A DNA stretch of 64,000 nucleotides from the NCBI RefSeq assembly GCF_047238265.1, contig NZ_JBDFMM010000001.1, positions 3,038,001-3,102,000 of the forward strand. The letters run 5' to 3'. The notes below the pieces were generated by a model. The model worked only from the letters and a program-made list of their open reading frames with translations, was not told the DNA's origin and did no database searches. The stretch is from Paenibacillus_F sp047238265. GTDB lineage: Bacteria > Bacillota > Bacilli > Paenibacillales > NBRC-103111. The position numbers were made by a program, and so were the translations under genes. Positions 16,442-25,395 of the stretch are shown in pieces. Within the stretch, counting starts at the first letter, position 1. Each line of letters begins with the position of its first letter.

Positions 16442-17149
16442 TTGGAGGATTTCAATACATCCGAATGGAAGGACACTTCCATAAAAGCGGTTCTGTTCGA
16501 TATGGACGGCGTCCTAATAGACAGCGAACCGATTTATTTTGATATCGAACGCAGTTCGTTCGACCATTTCGGCGTGCCCGTGAGCGAAGAAGACCATCAT
16601 GGTTTTGTGGGTGTAACGCTGGAATCCATGTGGGAGCAGGTTCTGGACAAACACCGGATTCCGTTTGCGCTGGAGCAAGTGCTAACGTATCACAAGGACA
16701 ATGTGATGAATATATTGTCCGGACATACGCAGCTTACGGCCATGCCCGACGCGGAACGCTGGCTAAGCTGGCTGAAAGAAAAGCAGATTCCGGTCGCTGT
16801 CGCCTCTTCTTCTCCACGGCCGCTAATTGAGCTGATTATGGATAAGACCGGCCTTGGGCCCTATTTTGACGTAAGGGTCAGCGGAGAGGAAGTGCAACGC
16901 GGGAAACCGGCTCCGGATATTTTCCTTCATGCGGCAGGCTTGCTGGGAGTGGAACCCTCTTCCTGTCTCGTCATCGAAGATTCGCGCAACGGCGTCAGAG
17001 CCGCGAAGAGCGCGGGCATGCGGTGCATCGGGCTGCAAAATCCCGGTTCGGGCAATCAGGATCTTTCACTCGCCGATTACCGGATAAGAAGCTTTGAAGA
17101 GCTCTTGGCCTTAAAAGATTCGCTGCCTTTTGCCCCGTTTTCCAGCTAA
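16442..17149 (+). CDS. HAD family phosphatase (beta-phosphoglucomutase-like)
   Basis: A 235-residue HAD-IA hydrolase. Motif I is VLFDMDGVLIDSEP (nucleophile Asp and acid/base Asp), motif II PVAVASSSPR, motif III near GKPAPDIFLHAAGLLG and motif IV CLVIEDSRNGVRAAKSAGM. This is the layout of phosphatases/phosphoglucomutases acting on small sugar phosphates. The start is a TTG placed 7 nt after AAAGGAGG, the only well-supported initiator. Confidence 0.9.
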   Translation: MEDFNTSEWKDTSIKAVLFDMDGVLIDSEPIYFDIERSSFDHFGVPVSEEDHHGFVGVTLESMWEQVLDKHRIPFALEQVLTYHKDNVMNILSGHTQLTAMPDAERWLSWLKEKQIPVAVASSSPRPLIELIMDKTGLGPYFDVRVSGEEVQRGKPAPDIFLHAAGLLGVEPSSCLVIEDSRNGVRAAKSAGMRCIGLQNPGSGNQDLSLADYRIRSFEELLALKDSLPFAPFSS

Positions 17150-17171
17150 CATAACATTTACAAATGACGAA

Positions 17172-17208
17172 AGAGCTTGCCTTCTAGTGAAGACAAGCCC
17201 TTTTTTTA
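17172..17208 (+). terminator. Intrinsic terminator of the HAD gene
   Basis: Stem around CTTG-CTTC / GAAG-CAAG with a U7 tail, about 25 bp after the stop codon. Confidence 0.75.
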
Positions 17209-17250
17209 TTCCCGCAAATGCTTTATTTCACTGAATGTAACATCCCGCAC

Positions 17251-17292
17251 AAAAAAAGCCGACCGGACTATCAAACCCGGCAGGCTTTTTGC
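17251..17292 (-). terminator. Intrinsic terminator of the hypothetical gene at 17.3-17.6 kb
   Basis: Paired AAAAAGCC...GGCTTTTT with an inner CCGG pairing and a U7 tail on the minus strand. It is symmetrical enough to act in both directions. Confidence 0.75.
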
Positions 17293-17334
17293 TTTCGTAT
17301 CCTTTAGTTTAGGCTGCACACGGTTAGATAAGAC

Positions 17335-17646
17335 CTATTCTTCCTGTACATCCGCCTGTAGATCACTCGCGACTTCAATAACTAAGGGAATCACGACTTT
17401 GTTCGTACCGGACACGTAAATATCACCGTCGTAATGTCTGAATGGAATAACGGTATCCTCGTCATAGCTCCACATAAAAAAATCCCCTTCGATGGACATG
17501 CTGGTTGCACCCTTCACCGTAAAAACGGTTGTATAGGAAAAATCAGCTTTGGACGAGAAATATTGTTTGCACTCTTCCAAAGAGATCGTTTTTGCGGAAT
17601 GGCCGTTTTCCTGAAACGCTCTTGTAATTCGGTAACGCTGGCTCAT
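17335..17646 (-). CDS. Hypothetical protein
   Basis: A 103-residue soluble protein with a weak AGGGGGC site and its own terminator. It starts MSQRYRITRAFQENGHSAKT and has alternating beta-strands (TTVFTVKGATSMSIEGDFFMW, shown partly). No motif is recognised. It stands alone between two transcription units. Confidence 0.6.
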   Translation of the reverse strand: MSQRYRITRAFQENGHSAKTISLEECKQYFSSKADFSYTTVFTVKGATSMSIEGDFFMWSYDEDTVIPFRHYDGDIYVSGTNKVVIPLVIEVASDLQADVQEE

Positions 17647-17708
17647 TGAAATGCCCCCTAGTTTTTAGTACATCTATTATAGCTTAGGAACGCATAAGGA
17701 CAAAAGGT

Positions 17709-18935
17709 TCAGCCCGTGAAAGGCGTCTTGTTGTTCAAGACATTCTTCCTGGCCGTTAAGAAGACATTCAGTTTTTCCGAGAACAAGAGCATAGCCGCGG
17801 CGGACAGAACGATGTAAAACGGGAAAACTCCGATGCTGACAAGGGAAGCCAGAAAACCGAGCAAAGGAGGCATAAACGTGCTGCCCACATAGGCCACGGC
17901 CATTTGATACCCCATGATCGACTGGGAGTGTTTCCGGCCGAAACGTTCGGGCGTTTCATGTAGCATGCACGGGTAAATAGGCGCCAGGCCCAGACCCGTT
18001 ATCATAAAACCCGCAAGCGAGAAAACAGGCGGCAGCGGAAGAATCAGCAGGGCCGCACCGACGAGGGCGGTAATTTGGCCGCACCGGATAAGGGTACGGT
18101 TAGCCACCTTGAACGTAATAAATCCCGTAACCAATCTGCCGACGGTGATTCCCGCAAAATAAAGGGATACCCACTGTGCCCCGACCGCGGCCGGCAGCTC
18201 TTTCATATTCACCAGAAAGCTGCTTCCCCAAAGCCCTATTGTCGCTTCCACTCCGGAATAAAACAAGAACGAGGCCAAAGCCAGCTTAACGCCCCTGACT
18301 TGTAAAGGCTTCACGGAACCTTCAGAACTAAGCTCTCCTTTGTCCTGCAAGTCTCCCTTATCTTCACCTGAAGCAGCGTGGTTTTTCGCTACCCGGCTCC
18401 ATAAGGGCAGGGTAACGAACAGTACAATCACCAGCGCAAACTGAATCCCGGCAACCGTCAAATACCCGTCCCTCCAGGAGTCCGGTCCCGAAATAAATCG
18501 GGCCATAATAATCGGCCCGAGCGTAGCTCCCACTCCCCAGAAGCAATGAAGCCAGCTCATATGATGCGCTTTGTAATGTGCGGCGACATAATTGTTCAGG
18601 CCCGCATCAACGGCGCCTCCGCCAAGTCCGAGGGGCACCGCACAGATTATTAACCAGACAAGCGACGGGGCCGCGGCAAAACCGAGCAGAGCACCGGCTG
18701 TCAGGATGCAGCTGATGAGGGTAAGTTTCCCCGTTCCGAACCGCTTAAGCAGCATGCCGCTTGCCATACTGGAAACAATCGTGCCGGCCGTAACCGTCAT
18801 AAACAGTAAACCGGCCGTTTCAAGCGGCACGCCAAGATCCGTCTGCATGACGGGCCATGCCGATCCCAGCAAGGAATCAGGCAGTCCCAGGCTGATGAAA
18901 GCCATATAAATAATCAATAAAAAGAAAGTAGCCAC
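17709..18935 (-). CDS. MFS transporter, fucose/sugar-permease-like (FHS type)
   Basis: A 408-residue protein with 12 TM helices. It shows LGLPDSLLGSAWPVMQTDLGVP early, GLGGGAVDAGLNNYVAAHY in TM4 and the HCFWGVGATLGPIIMA block, which are typical of FucP/YfkF-like sugar-proton symporters. The GTG start follows GGGGTGA and lies 3 bp after the ROK gene stop, so translation is probably coupled. Pairing with a ROK-family repressor supports a carbohydrate substrate (inference). Confidence 0.88.
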   Translation of the reverse strand: MATFFLLIIYMAFISLGLPDSLLGSAWPVMQTDLGVPLETAGLLFMTVTAGTIVSSMASGMLLKRFGTGKLTLISCILTAGALLGFAAAPSLVWLIICAVPLGLGGGAVDAGLNNYVAAHYKAHHMSWLHCFWGVGATLGPIIMARFISGPDSWRDGYLTVAGIQFALVIVLFVTLPLWSRVAKNHAASGEDKGDLQDKGELSSEGSVKPLQVRGVKLALASFLFYSGVEATIGLWGSSFLVNMKELPAAVGAQWVSLYFAGITVGRLVTGFITFKVANRTLIRCGQITALVGAALLILPLPPVFSLAGFMITGLGLAPIYPCMLHETPERFGRKHSQSIMGYQMAVAYVGSTFMPPLLGFLASLVSIGVFPFYIVLSAAAMLLFSEKLNVFLTARKNVLNNKTPFTG

Positions 18936-18938
18936 AGG

Positions 18939-19964
18939 TCACCCCTTCTCCCGAATCATAAGATCAAGCCCCAAACTCTGTAATCCGCTTAAATAATCCC
19001 GCTTCCAGTCACTGGACGTAAGTTCCGGCAAATGTTCTTCCGGTATGTAAGCGGCGCTCCTTCTTGTAATCCCATCCAGCAGCGGTCCGCTTACTTCATC
19101 GTCGCAAAAAATAATCGCATGCGGATTCAGAATAGCGGTAAACGAGGCGACCAGCCTGCTGACGGCATCTATCTCCTTCTCCCGCGCGGTTATTTCCACT
19201 CCCGCTTCACGCCCCAAAGCTTGCAGGAAATTACGGTCATCGTACTGAGGTACGAATGAAATTTCCCCTGAGAAAAACGTGCTTCCCCGCACCACGTCCC
19301 CATTGACCAGAATGCCGGCGCCGGGTCCGTTTTGACCGAAATACAGGTAGATCAGCGTCGGGTTTTCCGTCTCGGCCGCGTTTAAGCTGTAACCCAGAAT
19401 CGCCGCGTTCATATCGTTCTCAACCGCTACCGGGATGGAAAAACGCTCTTCGAGGTCGCTTTTCAGATCAAAATGATGAAACTGCTCATAACCGGGAATA
19501 TAGATGATGCGGCCATTATTGACCGCGCCGGGAACCCCGACCGCTATCGACCCGATTCTCGGATACTTTGCAAGGATCCGCTCGACCTGCTCCGATAGGC
19601 AGAGAACGGGATCCAGAAGCACACCGGGTACCGTTCCCTGTTCTTTTATCGCGCCCGAACCGTTAAATACCGTGTAGTTCGTTTCCGCTTTCTCCAAAAA
19701 GAGCGCCAGCCCCAGCAAATAATCCGGATCATATACATACCTTGCGGCTCTTCTTCCTCCGTTCGAGTTGTCCAGGCCGGAAGAATAAATTTCCCCGTCT
19801 CTCTCCATTTGCGCAAGAAACTTACTGACGGTCGGAAAACTGAGGCCCAGCTTGCGGCTCAGCTCAACCTTCGTGGCACTCCCCAGCTCCAGAAGAACTG
19901 CGCGCATACTGCGCAGGATCGCTTTCTTCATGCTGTCATTGGACGTCGGAGGCAGCTCACTCAT
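18939..19964 (-). CDS. ROK family transcriptional regulator (XylR/NagC-like)
   Basis: A 341-residue protein with an N-terminal winged helix (LRSMRAVLLELGSATKVELSRK..., LSFPTVSKFLAQMERDGEI) followed by a ROK sugar-kinase-like domain (SIAVGVPGAVNNGRI, IPVAVENDMNAAILGY). The zinc-binding Cys cluster of true ROK kinases is absent; the domain serves as a sugar sensor. It is the first gene of a two-gene unit with an MFS sugar transporter. The perfect palindrome at 19987-20010, 22 bp before its start, is the likely operator. Confidence 0.88.
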   Translation of the reverse strand: MSELPPTSNDSMKKAILRSMRAVLLELGSATKVELSRKLGLSFPTVSKFLAQMERDGEIYSSGLDNSNGGRRAARYVYDPDYLLGLALFLEKAETNYTVFNGSGAIKEQGTVPGVLLDPVLCLSEQVERILAKYPRIGSIAVGVPGAVNNGRIIYIPGYEQFHHFDLKSDLEERFSIPVAVENDMNAAILGYSLNAAETENPTLIYLYFGQNGPGAGILVNGDVVRGSTFFSGEISFVPQYDDRNFLQALGREAGVEITAREKEIDAVSRLVASFTAILNPHAIIFCDDEVSGPLLDGITRRSAAYIPEEHLPELTSSDWKRDYLSGLQSLGLDLMIREKG

Positions 19965-19986
19965 CCTTTAATCACCCTCCTCACAA

Positions 19987-20010
19987 ACTTATTAAATACA
20001 TTTAATAAGT
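19987..20010. promoter_or_regulatory. Perfect palindrome, candidate ROK operator
   Basis: ACTTATTAAAT and ATTTAATAAGT form an 11-bp perfect inverted repeat with a 2-bp centre. This resembles the AT-rich operators of XylR/ROK repressors and lies just upstream of the ROK-MFS unit. Confidence 0.6.
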
Positions 20011-20239
20011 AGTTCCGATACTAACAGAAATTGCTTATGGAAGCAATGAAAAAGAAAAGCCCCCCATTATGCGGCTTACAAAGCATGTCTATTCTATACT
20101 GGATTGAACTGCTAAACCGGATAATAAAGGGTTGCAGCTACCCTATCAAACCTTTCTAGCGCGGCTATTTACATTTATCCAAATCATTCCTTGCGTTTTT
20201 TTCATTGTCCCCTCTTTTTACACCAACTATAATAGCACG

Positions 20240-20258
20240 GAGAATGATAATCATTTTC
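20240..20258 (+). promoter_or_regulatory. Fur box
   Basis: GAGAATGATAATCATTTTC matches the 19-bp Fur consensus at 17 positions. It lies about 33 bp before the GTG of the siderophore-binding lipoprotein, so iron should repress this gene. Confidence 0.8.
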
Positions 20259-20290
20259 AATTAAAAGCGAGAAGGAAAGGGGCAGCAAGT

Positions 20291-21247
20291 GTGAAGAGAC
20301 ATCGTGGAATGCCAATTATGCTAGGGGGAGGTATTTTTCTCCTATTGTTACTAATATCGGCCTGCAGTAACCCTGGAGGCGATGCATCCGTTGTGCAGGC
20401 AGAGAAAATGGAGAAAACATTTCTATATACAACGATTAAAGGCGAGCAGATTGAAATACCAGCACAACCCAAACAGGTGGTTTATATCGGTCCGACGCTT
20501 GGCGACTTCTTAGTGATGGAGATTCCAATCGTCGGCAGTAATCTTATCCATACTAAGCATAGTTACTATGAAGGTAAAACGGAAGGAATAGTCGATGTTG
20601 GCAATCCGGGTGACTTAGAGGTGATTTTAAGTTTGAAACCGGATTTGATCATTAACAGTTATTACAATGCGGATGCCGTAAAAAATGAGGCATTGTCGAA
20701 AATAGCTCCTACTATCCCCTTTAATCCGGCTCTACCTTATGCGGAACGTCTGAAAGAAATGGGAAATATCTTCGGCCAGCAGGAAAAGGCGGCTCAATTG
20801 ATTGCTAAGTTTGAAACCCAGTCGAAAGAAATGTTTGATAAGCTTCATTTAACGGACGGGGAGACCGCTACCGTTTTCTACCAGCTGGGTAAAACGCTTT
20901 ACGTTATGGGCAATCGTTCACTTGGTTCCATTATTTATGGGAAAAACGGGTTTGCCGTCCCGCCAGCAGTACAAAAAAATATTATGGATGAAAAAGGGGT
21001 TTCTTTCGTTAAAGTTTCAGAAGAGGTGCTTTCAGAGTTTGCGGGAGATCATCTGTTCGTAGTTGTCCAGGATGATGATGAAAGTAAAACGGAATCCGGC
21101 CAACTGCTGAAAAGCCCGGTATGGAAAACCCTGCCTGCGGTTCAAAAAGGACATGTTTACGTTGTTTCTGCGGAATGGAATACAGATGGGTTGTTAGCTT
21201 TGGAGCAATTGTTCAAACAACTGCCGCAATGGATGAAGCGGTCGTAA
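20291..21247 (+). CDS. Iron-siderophore ABC transporter substrate-binding lipoprotein
   Basis: This 318-residue protein has a lipoprotein signal with lipobox LISAC (Cys about residue 23). A type III periplasmic-binding fold follows, with IEIPAQPKQVVYIGPTLGDF, DLEVILSLKPDLII and the C-terminal LKSPVWKTLPAVQKGHVYVV, all typical of FeuA/FhuD-like siderophore receptors. The GTG start follows AAAGGGG; the frame extends upstream without a better site. A Fur box precedes it. No permease or ATPase gene is adjacent, so it must borrow membrane components encoded elsewhere. Confidence 0.88.
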   Translation: MKRHRGMPIMLGGGIFLLLLLISACSNPGGDASVVQAEKMEKTFLYTTIKGEQIEIPAQPKQVVYIGPTLGDFLVMEIPIVGSNLIHTKHSYYEGKTEGIVDVGNPGDLEVILSLKPDLIINSYYNADAVKNEALSKIAPTIPFNPALPYAERLKEMGNIFGQQEKAAQLIAKFETQSKEMFDKLHLTDGETATVFYQLGKTLYVMGNRSLGSIIYGKNGFAVPPAVQKNIMDEKGVSFVKVSEEVLSEFAGDHLFVVVQDDDESKTESGQLLKSPVWKTLPAVQKGHVYVVSAEWNTDGLLALEQLFKQLPQWMKRS

Positions 21248-21346
21248 GGAATTGTATTGCCCTCCCCGTTCTCTAACCTATTCCTTTTCAAAAATAACAC
21301 ATGTTCGAATTGCTGTAGTTGAAAGCAGATCATGATATGTTATGAT

Positions 21347-21365
21347 GATAATGAGAATCATTTTC
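21347..21365 (+). promoter_or_regulatory. Fur box
   Basis: GATAATGAGAATCATTTTC matches the Fur consensus at 17 of 19 positions and lies 20 bp before the start of the AraC/Btr-like regulator. Confidence 0.8.
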
Positions 21366-21384
21366 AATAGTTGGAGAGCTGCTT

Positions 21385-23050
21385 ATGAATCTAACACCCC
21401 TGTATATTAGGCTGCAGCGCTATGATAAGTTTCAAGTTGACCAAATGATGTCAGCGGGCAGTCATAATGAGGCCATTCATTACAAGGAAACAAATGTATG
21501 CACGTTGTTGATAGCGCTCAGTCATGGCATACGGCTCTATGTAGACAAAATGGCAATCGATCTGCGGCAAGGGAGACTGCATTCTAGTTTTACCCGTGCA
21601 ACACTACACAGTGGAATCAAGCAACGATGAGGCCCAGCTTGCACGCTTTACTTTTGAAACCTTTGAAGTAGAAGGATTGAGTTTGAACCCGGTTGCTCAC
21701 CCGCCTTTGCTTTGCGGATACCCTTATAGTCTGTTATTTTCTCAGGTCAATCACGTTTTAGGGAATGAATCATCGACGAGGAATCGGTATTGCTCCTCCC
21801 TATCCACATCGGAAATGGCTATGATGCAAGGCAGACTTCAACTTATTCTAGGGTTAATGGCCCAGTTAGATCAGCAAGCTTCCCATTCGCAGAACGAAGA
21901 AAAGACAACAAAGATTCAACACACCATACGTTACATGGAAGAGCATTACGACGAGGACTTAACCGTGGAACAACTGGCTAACATGGCAGAAATGGTCCGA
22001 TGGCAATATAGCCAACAGTTTAAAACATTGACCGGCCAAAAGCCGACTGATTATTTGATGCATCTGCGTATAAATCAGGCAAAGAAACTTCTTTGCAATT
22101 CCACCGAGCCATTGAGCAAAATATCCCGGCAAATCGGGTTCAAGGATGAATACTATTTCAGCCGGTGCTTTCGTAAATTAACGGGAAACGCTCCGCGTGA
22201 ATATGCCGATATTCATCTGCATACTCAGCAAAGAACAGTTATCGATTCACTTGGCAGAGAGGTTCATGTTCCCAAAAATGCAACGCGTATTGTGACGGAT
22301 GGCAAATATACGCTGGGAGAATTACTCGTTTTAGGCATATCCCCTATTGGAGCGGCCATCTCTTTGAAAGGGAATGTGATTTATCACAACAAGTTACGAA
22401 ATATTCAAAATATCGGACATTGGGCAGATCCCGATAAAATAGCACAGCTTCAGCCTGAGTTCGTGCTGCTAAGCTATCATCATCAAGCACAAGATTTACA
22501 AATACTCGATGCGATCGCTCCTACTGTTGTGTTGGACACTAAGTTCAGACTCTTTGATCGGTTACGATATATCGCCAAACTATTTGAGCGTGTTAAAGCG
22601 GCTGAGAAGTGGATTACTACGTATGAGGACAAAGTAAGACTCGTACGCAGGCAATTAGCAGGTGCTTATGCTGTGGGAGAGACTGCTGCCGTTTATCTCA
22701 AGTTAGGTGCAAAGCTTTATGTTATGGGCCACAACGGGTTTGCAGCCACCTTGTATGAATCACTTGGCTTTCGTCCCTCTGCCCGGGTGATGCATCTAAT
22801 CGAACAAGGGCAAGCATGGATAGAAATTCAGCAGAACGAAATGAATCACTATGCCGGAGACCGCAATTTCTTCTTGGCTTCTCCCCTCGAACTGCAAACA
22901 ACCGTTCATTGTTCACAATTAGAGCCTATAGCCGGGTTAACTCCCGGTAAGATTCATCTTATGGATGCCGCATGGAATTATGAAGATCCCCTTACACGCG
23001 GTCGGTTATTAGAGATGCTGCCGTATCTTTTTAAAAAGAAAACGATGTGA
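21385..23050 (+). pseudogene. AraC family regulator fused to a siderophore-binding domain (Btr/YbbB-like), frameshifted
   Basis: The span is 1666 nt, one more than a multiple of three. The first frame encodes an N-terminal AraC-type cupin region ending in DLRQG. After the GGG at 21571-21573 the reading continues in another frame as GDCILVLPVQHYTVESS, then the AraC HTH (IRYMEEHYDEDLTVEQLANMA...) and a C-terminal binding-protein domain of about 280 residues. Removing one G restores a protein of about 554 aa. Its C-terminal domain is similar to the lipoprotein upstream (LYVMG...GF block). The architecture equals B. subtilis Btr, which activates siderophore uptake when loaded with bacillibactin. 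The break could be a mutation or a homopolymer read error. Confidence 0.85.
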
Positions 23051-23081
23051 CCAGAACTCAAACCATACAGGAGGTAACGGC

Positions 23082-24143
23082 ATGACACAGGCGTTGGAAC
23101 TTTACGATATTACGATCATTGGCGGGGGACCCGCCGGGTTGTATGCGGCTTTTTACAGCGGCATGCGCGATTTGAAAACGAAACTGATCGAAGCGAAGGA
23201 GGAACTGGGCGGACGGTTGTTGATTTATCCGGAGAAAATGATTTGGGATGTCGGCGGAGTTACGCCTATCCGCTGCGAGCACCTCATCCGGCAAATGATC
23301 CAGCAGGCTCAAACGTTTGATCCGACCATCGTACTGGGCCAACAGATCAGCGGACTGGAACGGCTCAAGGACGGGACCATGCTTCTGACTTCCGCAACCG
23401 GGGAGCAGCACCATACACGTACGCTCGTTTTGGCGCTCGGACATGGCGTGCTGAAGATGGCGAAGCTCGACATCGAAGGCGCAGAACGTTATGAAGTGAC
23501 CAATTTGCACTATACCGTACAAGAGCTCGAAAGGTTTCACGGCAAACGGGTGCTTATCTCGGGCGGCGGTGATTCGGCAGTTGACTGGGCCAACGCACTG
23601 GAGCCGATTGCTGCTAGTGTCACTGTCGTGCACCGCCGTGAGCGCTTCGGCGGACATGAGAAGAATGTGAAGCGGATGAAGGAATCATCTGTCGATGTTC
23701 GTACGCCGTATGTGTTGGACCGGCTTCACGGCAATGTTAGCGGCGACGCCATTGAAGCGGTATCGATTGCACGTCTGAATGCCGAGGGCCTGGTTATGGA
23801 AGAACCGGAACAATTAGTGATCGATGCCGTGATCGTGAATCACGGGCTGCGCGGTGACTTCGGACCGATAGTCGATTGGGGGTTGGATATGGGGCAATGG
23901 ACTATTCATGTGAATGAGAAACTCGCAACCAATTTGCCCGGTATTTTTGTGGCCGGAGATACGGCGGACTACCCGTCTAAAGTGAATCTGATCGCCGGGG
24001 CTTTTACCGATGCCGTGTTGGCAGTGAACAGCGCCAAGCTGTATTTGGAGCCGGCGGCAGCAAAGGTGGCCTATGTTTCTTCGCATAACGCCAAGTTCAA
24101 GGAAAGGAACAAAGCACTTGGCATGGCGGAGGAAGAAGCCTAG
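23082..24143 (+). CDS. Thioredoxin-reductase-like ferredoxin/flavodoxin-NADP+ reductase (YcgT/YumC/IruO family)
   Basis: A 353-residue flavoprotein with FAD motif ITIIGGGPAGLYAAFYSGMR (about 9-28), NADPH motif VLISGGGDSAVDWANAL (about 155-171), HRRERFGGHEKN and the FAD block PGIFVAGDTADYPSKVNLIAGAFTDA. The CxxC of true thioredoxin reductases is absent, which places it in the TrxR-like FNR family. Relatives such as IruO supply electrons for iron release. It starts 31 bp after the Btr-like regulator with AGGAGG, so it is probably in the same Fur-controlled transcript, possibly as reductase for imported ferric siderophore (inference). Confidence 0.88.
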   Translation: MTQALELYDITIIGGGPAGLYAAFYSGMRDLKTKLIEAKEELGGRLLIYPEKMIWDVGGVTPIRCEHLIRQMIQQAQTFDPTIVLGQQISGLERLKDGTMLLTSATGEQHHTRTLVLALGHGVLKMAKLDIEGAERYEVTNLHYTVQELERFHGKRVLISGGGDSAVDWANALEPIAASVTVVHRRERFGGHEKNVKRMKESSVDVRTPYVLDRLHGNVSGDAIEAVSIARLNAEGLVMEEPEQLVIDAVIVNHGLRGDFGPIVDWGLDMGQWTIHVNEKLATNLPGIFVAGDTADYPSKVNLIAGAFTDAVLAVNSAKLYLEPAAAKVAYVSSHNAKFKERNKALGMAEEEA

Positions 24144-24166
24144 AGCACGGCTATTCATACGGAAAA

Positions 24167-24245
24167 ACGTCAAACCGGACCGAAAGGCCGGGACGCAACC
24201 CCGCGAATCCTCTCCACGAGTCTAATGACCGGCGGGTTATGCTGT
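24167..24245 (+). ncRNA. Candidate GEMM-I (cyclic di-GMP-I) riboswitch aptamer
   Basis: The segment has the conserved blocks of GEMM-I RNAs in order: CAAACC, a GAAA-capped stem (CCGGACC-GAAA-GGCCGG), GGGACGCAA, a second stem with CCCCGC...GCGGG, and closing GGGTTA. It begins only 24 nt after the reductase stop codon. A hairpin (about 24249-24292) and a clear intrinsic terminator at 24298-24324 follow, as in transcription-terminating riboswitches. The next gene is a VOC protein at 24500. The outer P1 pairing looks short, so a covariance-model search is needed to settle it. Confidence 0.6.
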
Positions 24246-24297
24246 AATCCCCTGTATATTGTTCCGGCTCTCAGACGACAGGAATATATAGACTATG

Positions 24298-24324
24298 AAA
24301 GCCGCATAAACTGCGGCTTTTTTT
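24298..24324 (+). terminator. Intrinsic terminator after the riboswitch-like element
   Basis: AAAGCCGCA/TGCGGCTTT with a 5-nt loop and a U7 tail. It either ends the iron operon or is the expression platform of the preceding aptamer. Confidence 0.85.
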
Positions 24325-24499
24325 GTTTACCTTTGACTAAAATTTTAATGTTGTTAGCTGATAGTTGTTCCTTGTGACTTATCTTTGTTATCGCGAACTG
24401 TGACAAGACGTTAATCGTTTGGAATAAATTTGTAATTCTTGATAAAATAAATACGAAGCTGATCAGGTAATAAATTTGTTCACATAAGGAGATAGAACT

Positions 24500-24952
24500 A
24501 TGGCAAAAAACAAATTACTGAGAATGGACAATGTAGGCATCGTTGTAGAATCTCTTGATGACTCTATCTCTTTTTTCGAGGAGATTGGCTTGAAGCTTGA
24601 AGGAAGAGCTACTGTCGAAGGTGAATGGGCTGGTCGCGTAACCGGACTCGGTTCACAGTGTGTAGAGATTGCTATGATGGTTACACCGGACGGCCACAGC
24701 CGACTTGAGCTTTCGCGATTTCTCACCCCGCCTGCTGCAGCAGATCACCGAACTGCCCCTGTTAATGCCCTCGGTTATCTGCGCGTCATGTTCACCGTTG
24801 AAGACATTGACGAAATGGTAGCCAGACTCACTAAGCGTGGTGCTCAGCTCGTTGGCGAAGTGGTTCAGTACGAGGACTCGTATCGGCTCTGCTACATTCG
24901 CGGAAATGAAGGACATCTAATCGGTTTGGCGGAACAACTCCGTAATAAATAA
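24500..24952 (+). CDS. VOC (glyoxalase/bleomycin resistance) family protein
   Basis: A 150-residue protein with two beta-alpha-beta-beta-beta units: RMDNVGIVVESLDDSISFFEEIGL (first unit, shown partly as VGIVVESLDDSISFFEEIGL) and LGYLRVMFTVEDIDEMVARL, ending GNEGHLIGLAEQL with the metal-binding Glu-type position. VOC enzymes include glyoxalases, dioxygenases and drug-binding proteins; the substrate is unknown. The ATG has TAAGGAGA. It may lie downstream of the GEMM-type riboswitch, which would link it to c-di-GMP. Confidence 0.85.
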   Translation: MAKNKLLRMDNVGIVVESLDDSISFFEEIGLKLEGRATVEGEWAGRVTGLGSQCVEIAMMVTPDGHSRLELSRFLTPPAAADHRTAPVNALGYLRVMFTVEDIDEMVARLTKRGAQLVGEVVQYEDSYRLCYIRGNEGHLIGLAEQLRNK

Positions 24953-25395
24953 GTGACCCATCCGCTCCGACTAACCATATCTCGTCCGGCATCAAACTGC
25001 CTTAACGGAGCGGGACTTCGTGATGCATGAACTTTATCGGAAAACAATGCAAACCAGATTAAAGAGACTCAACTAACGGGTGCGACAGCTCACAAAGCCG
25101 TCTCTTCAATGAGGCGGTTTTCTTATCGTAAAGCGGATTGGCTATCAGGCAACCTGATAAGCAAACGGGCGGGTTAGCGCATCCTCTTCCCCATTATTCC
25201 GGCTTTCTCAGCGGCTTCCGATGACGACAGCAGCGTCCAGCTCGCCGGAATAAACAACCCGCGCGTTCAGCCCGCTGCGGGTAGAAATCCACGTGGTGCG
25301 CTGCCTGCCGCCGGCTGATCTTCATAATTTTGATTGAAGCGAAACGGCAGGCGTGTGCGGCATGACCGCAAAAATCGGGTTTCCCCGAATCTTTT
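24953..25395. other. Intergenic stretch of about 440 bp, no gene recognised
   Basis: It contains a GCCGTCTC/GAGGCGGT hairpin with a short U-run at 25093-25122, which probably ends the VOC transcript. The GC-rich rest (25190-25370) shows no long open frame with a ribosome binding site and no recognised RNA. It may be the decayed remnant of a gene. Confidence 0.5.
25093..25122 (+). terminator. Probable terminator of the VOC gene
   Basis: AAAGCCGTCTC pairs with GAGGCGGTTTT around a 6-nt loop; the U-run is short. Confidence 0.5.

Noticed and set aside
23058..23657. 199-codon minus-strand frame opposite the reductase gene
   Set aside because: It lies wholly antisense to a well-supported flavoprotein gene and has no ribosome binding site.
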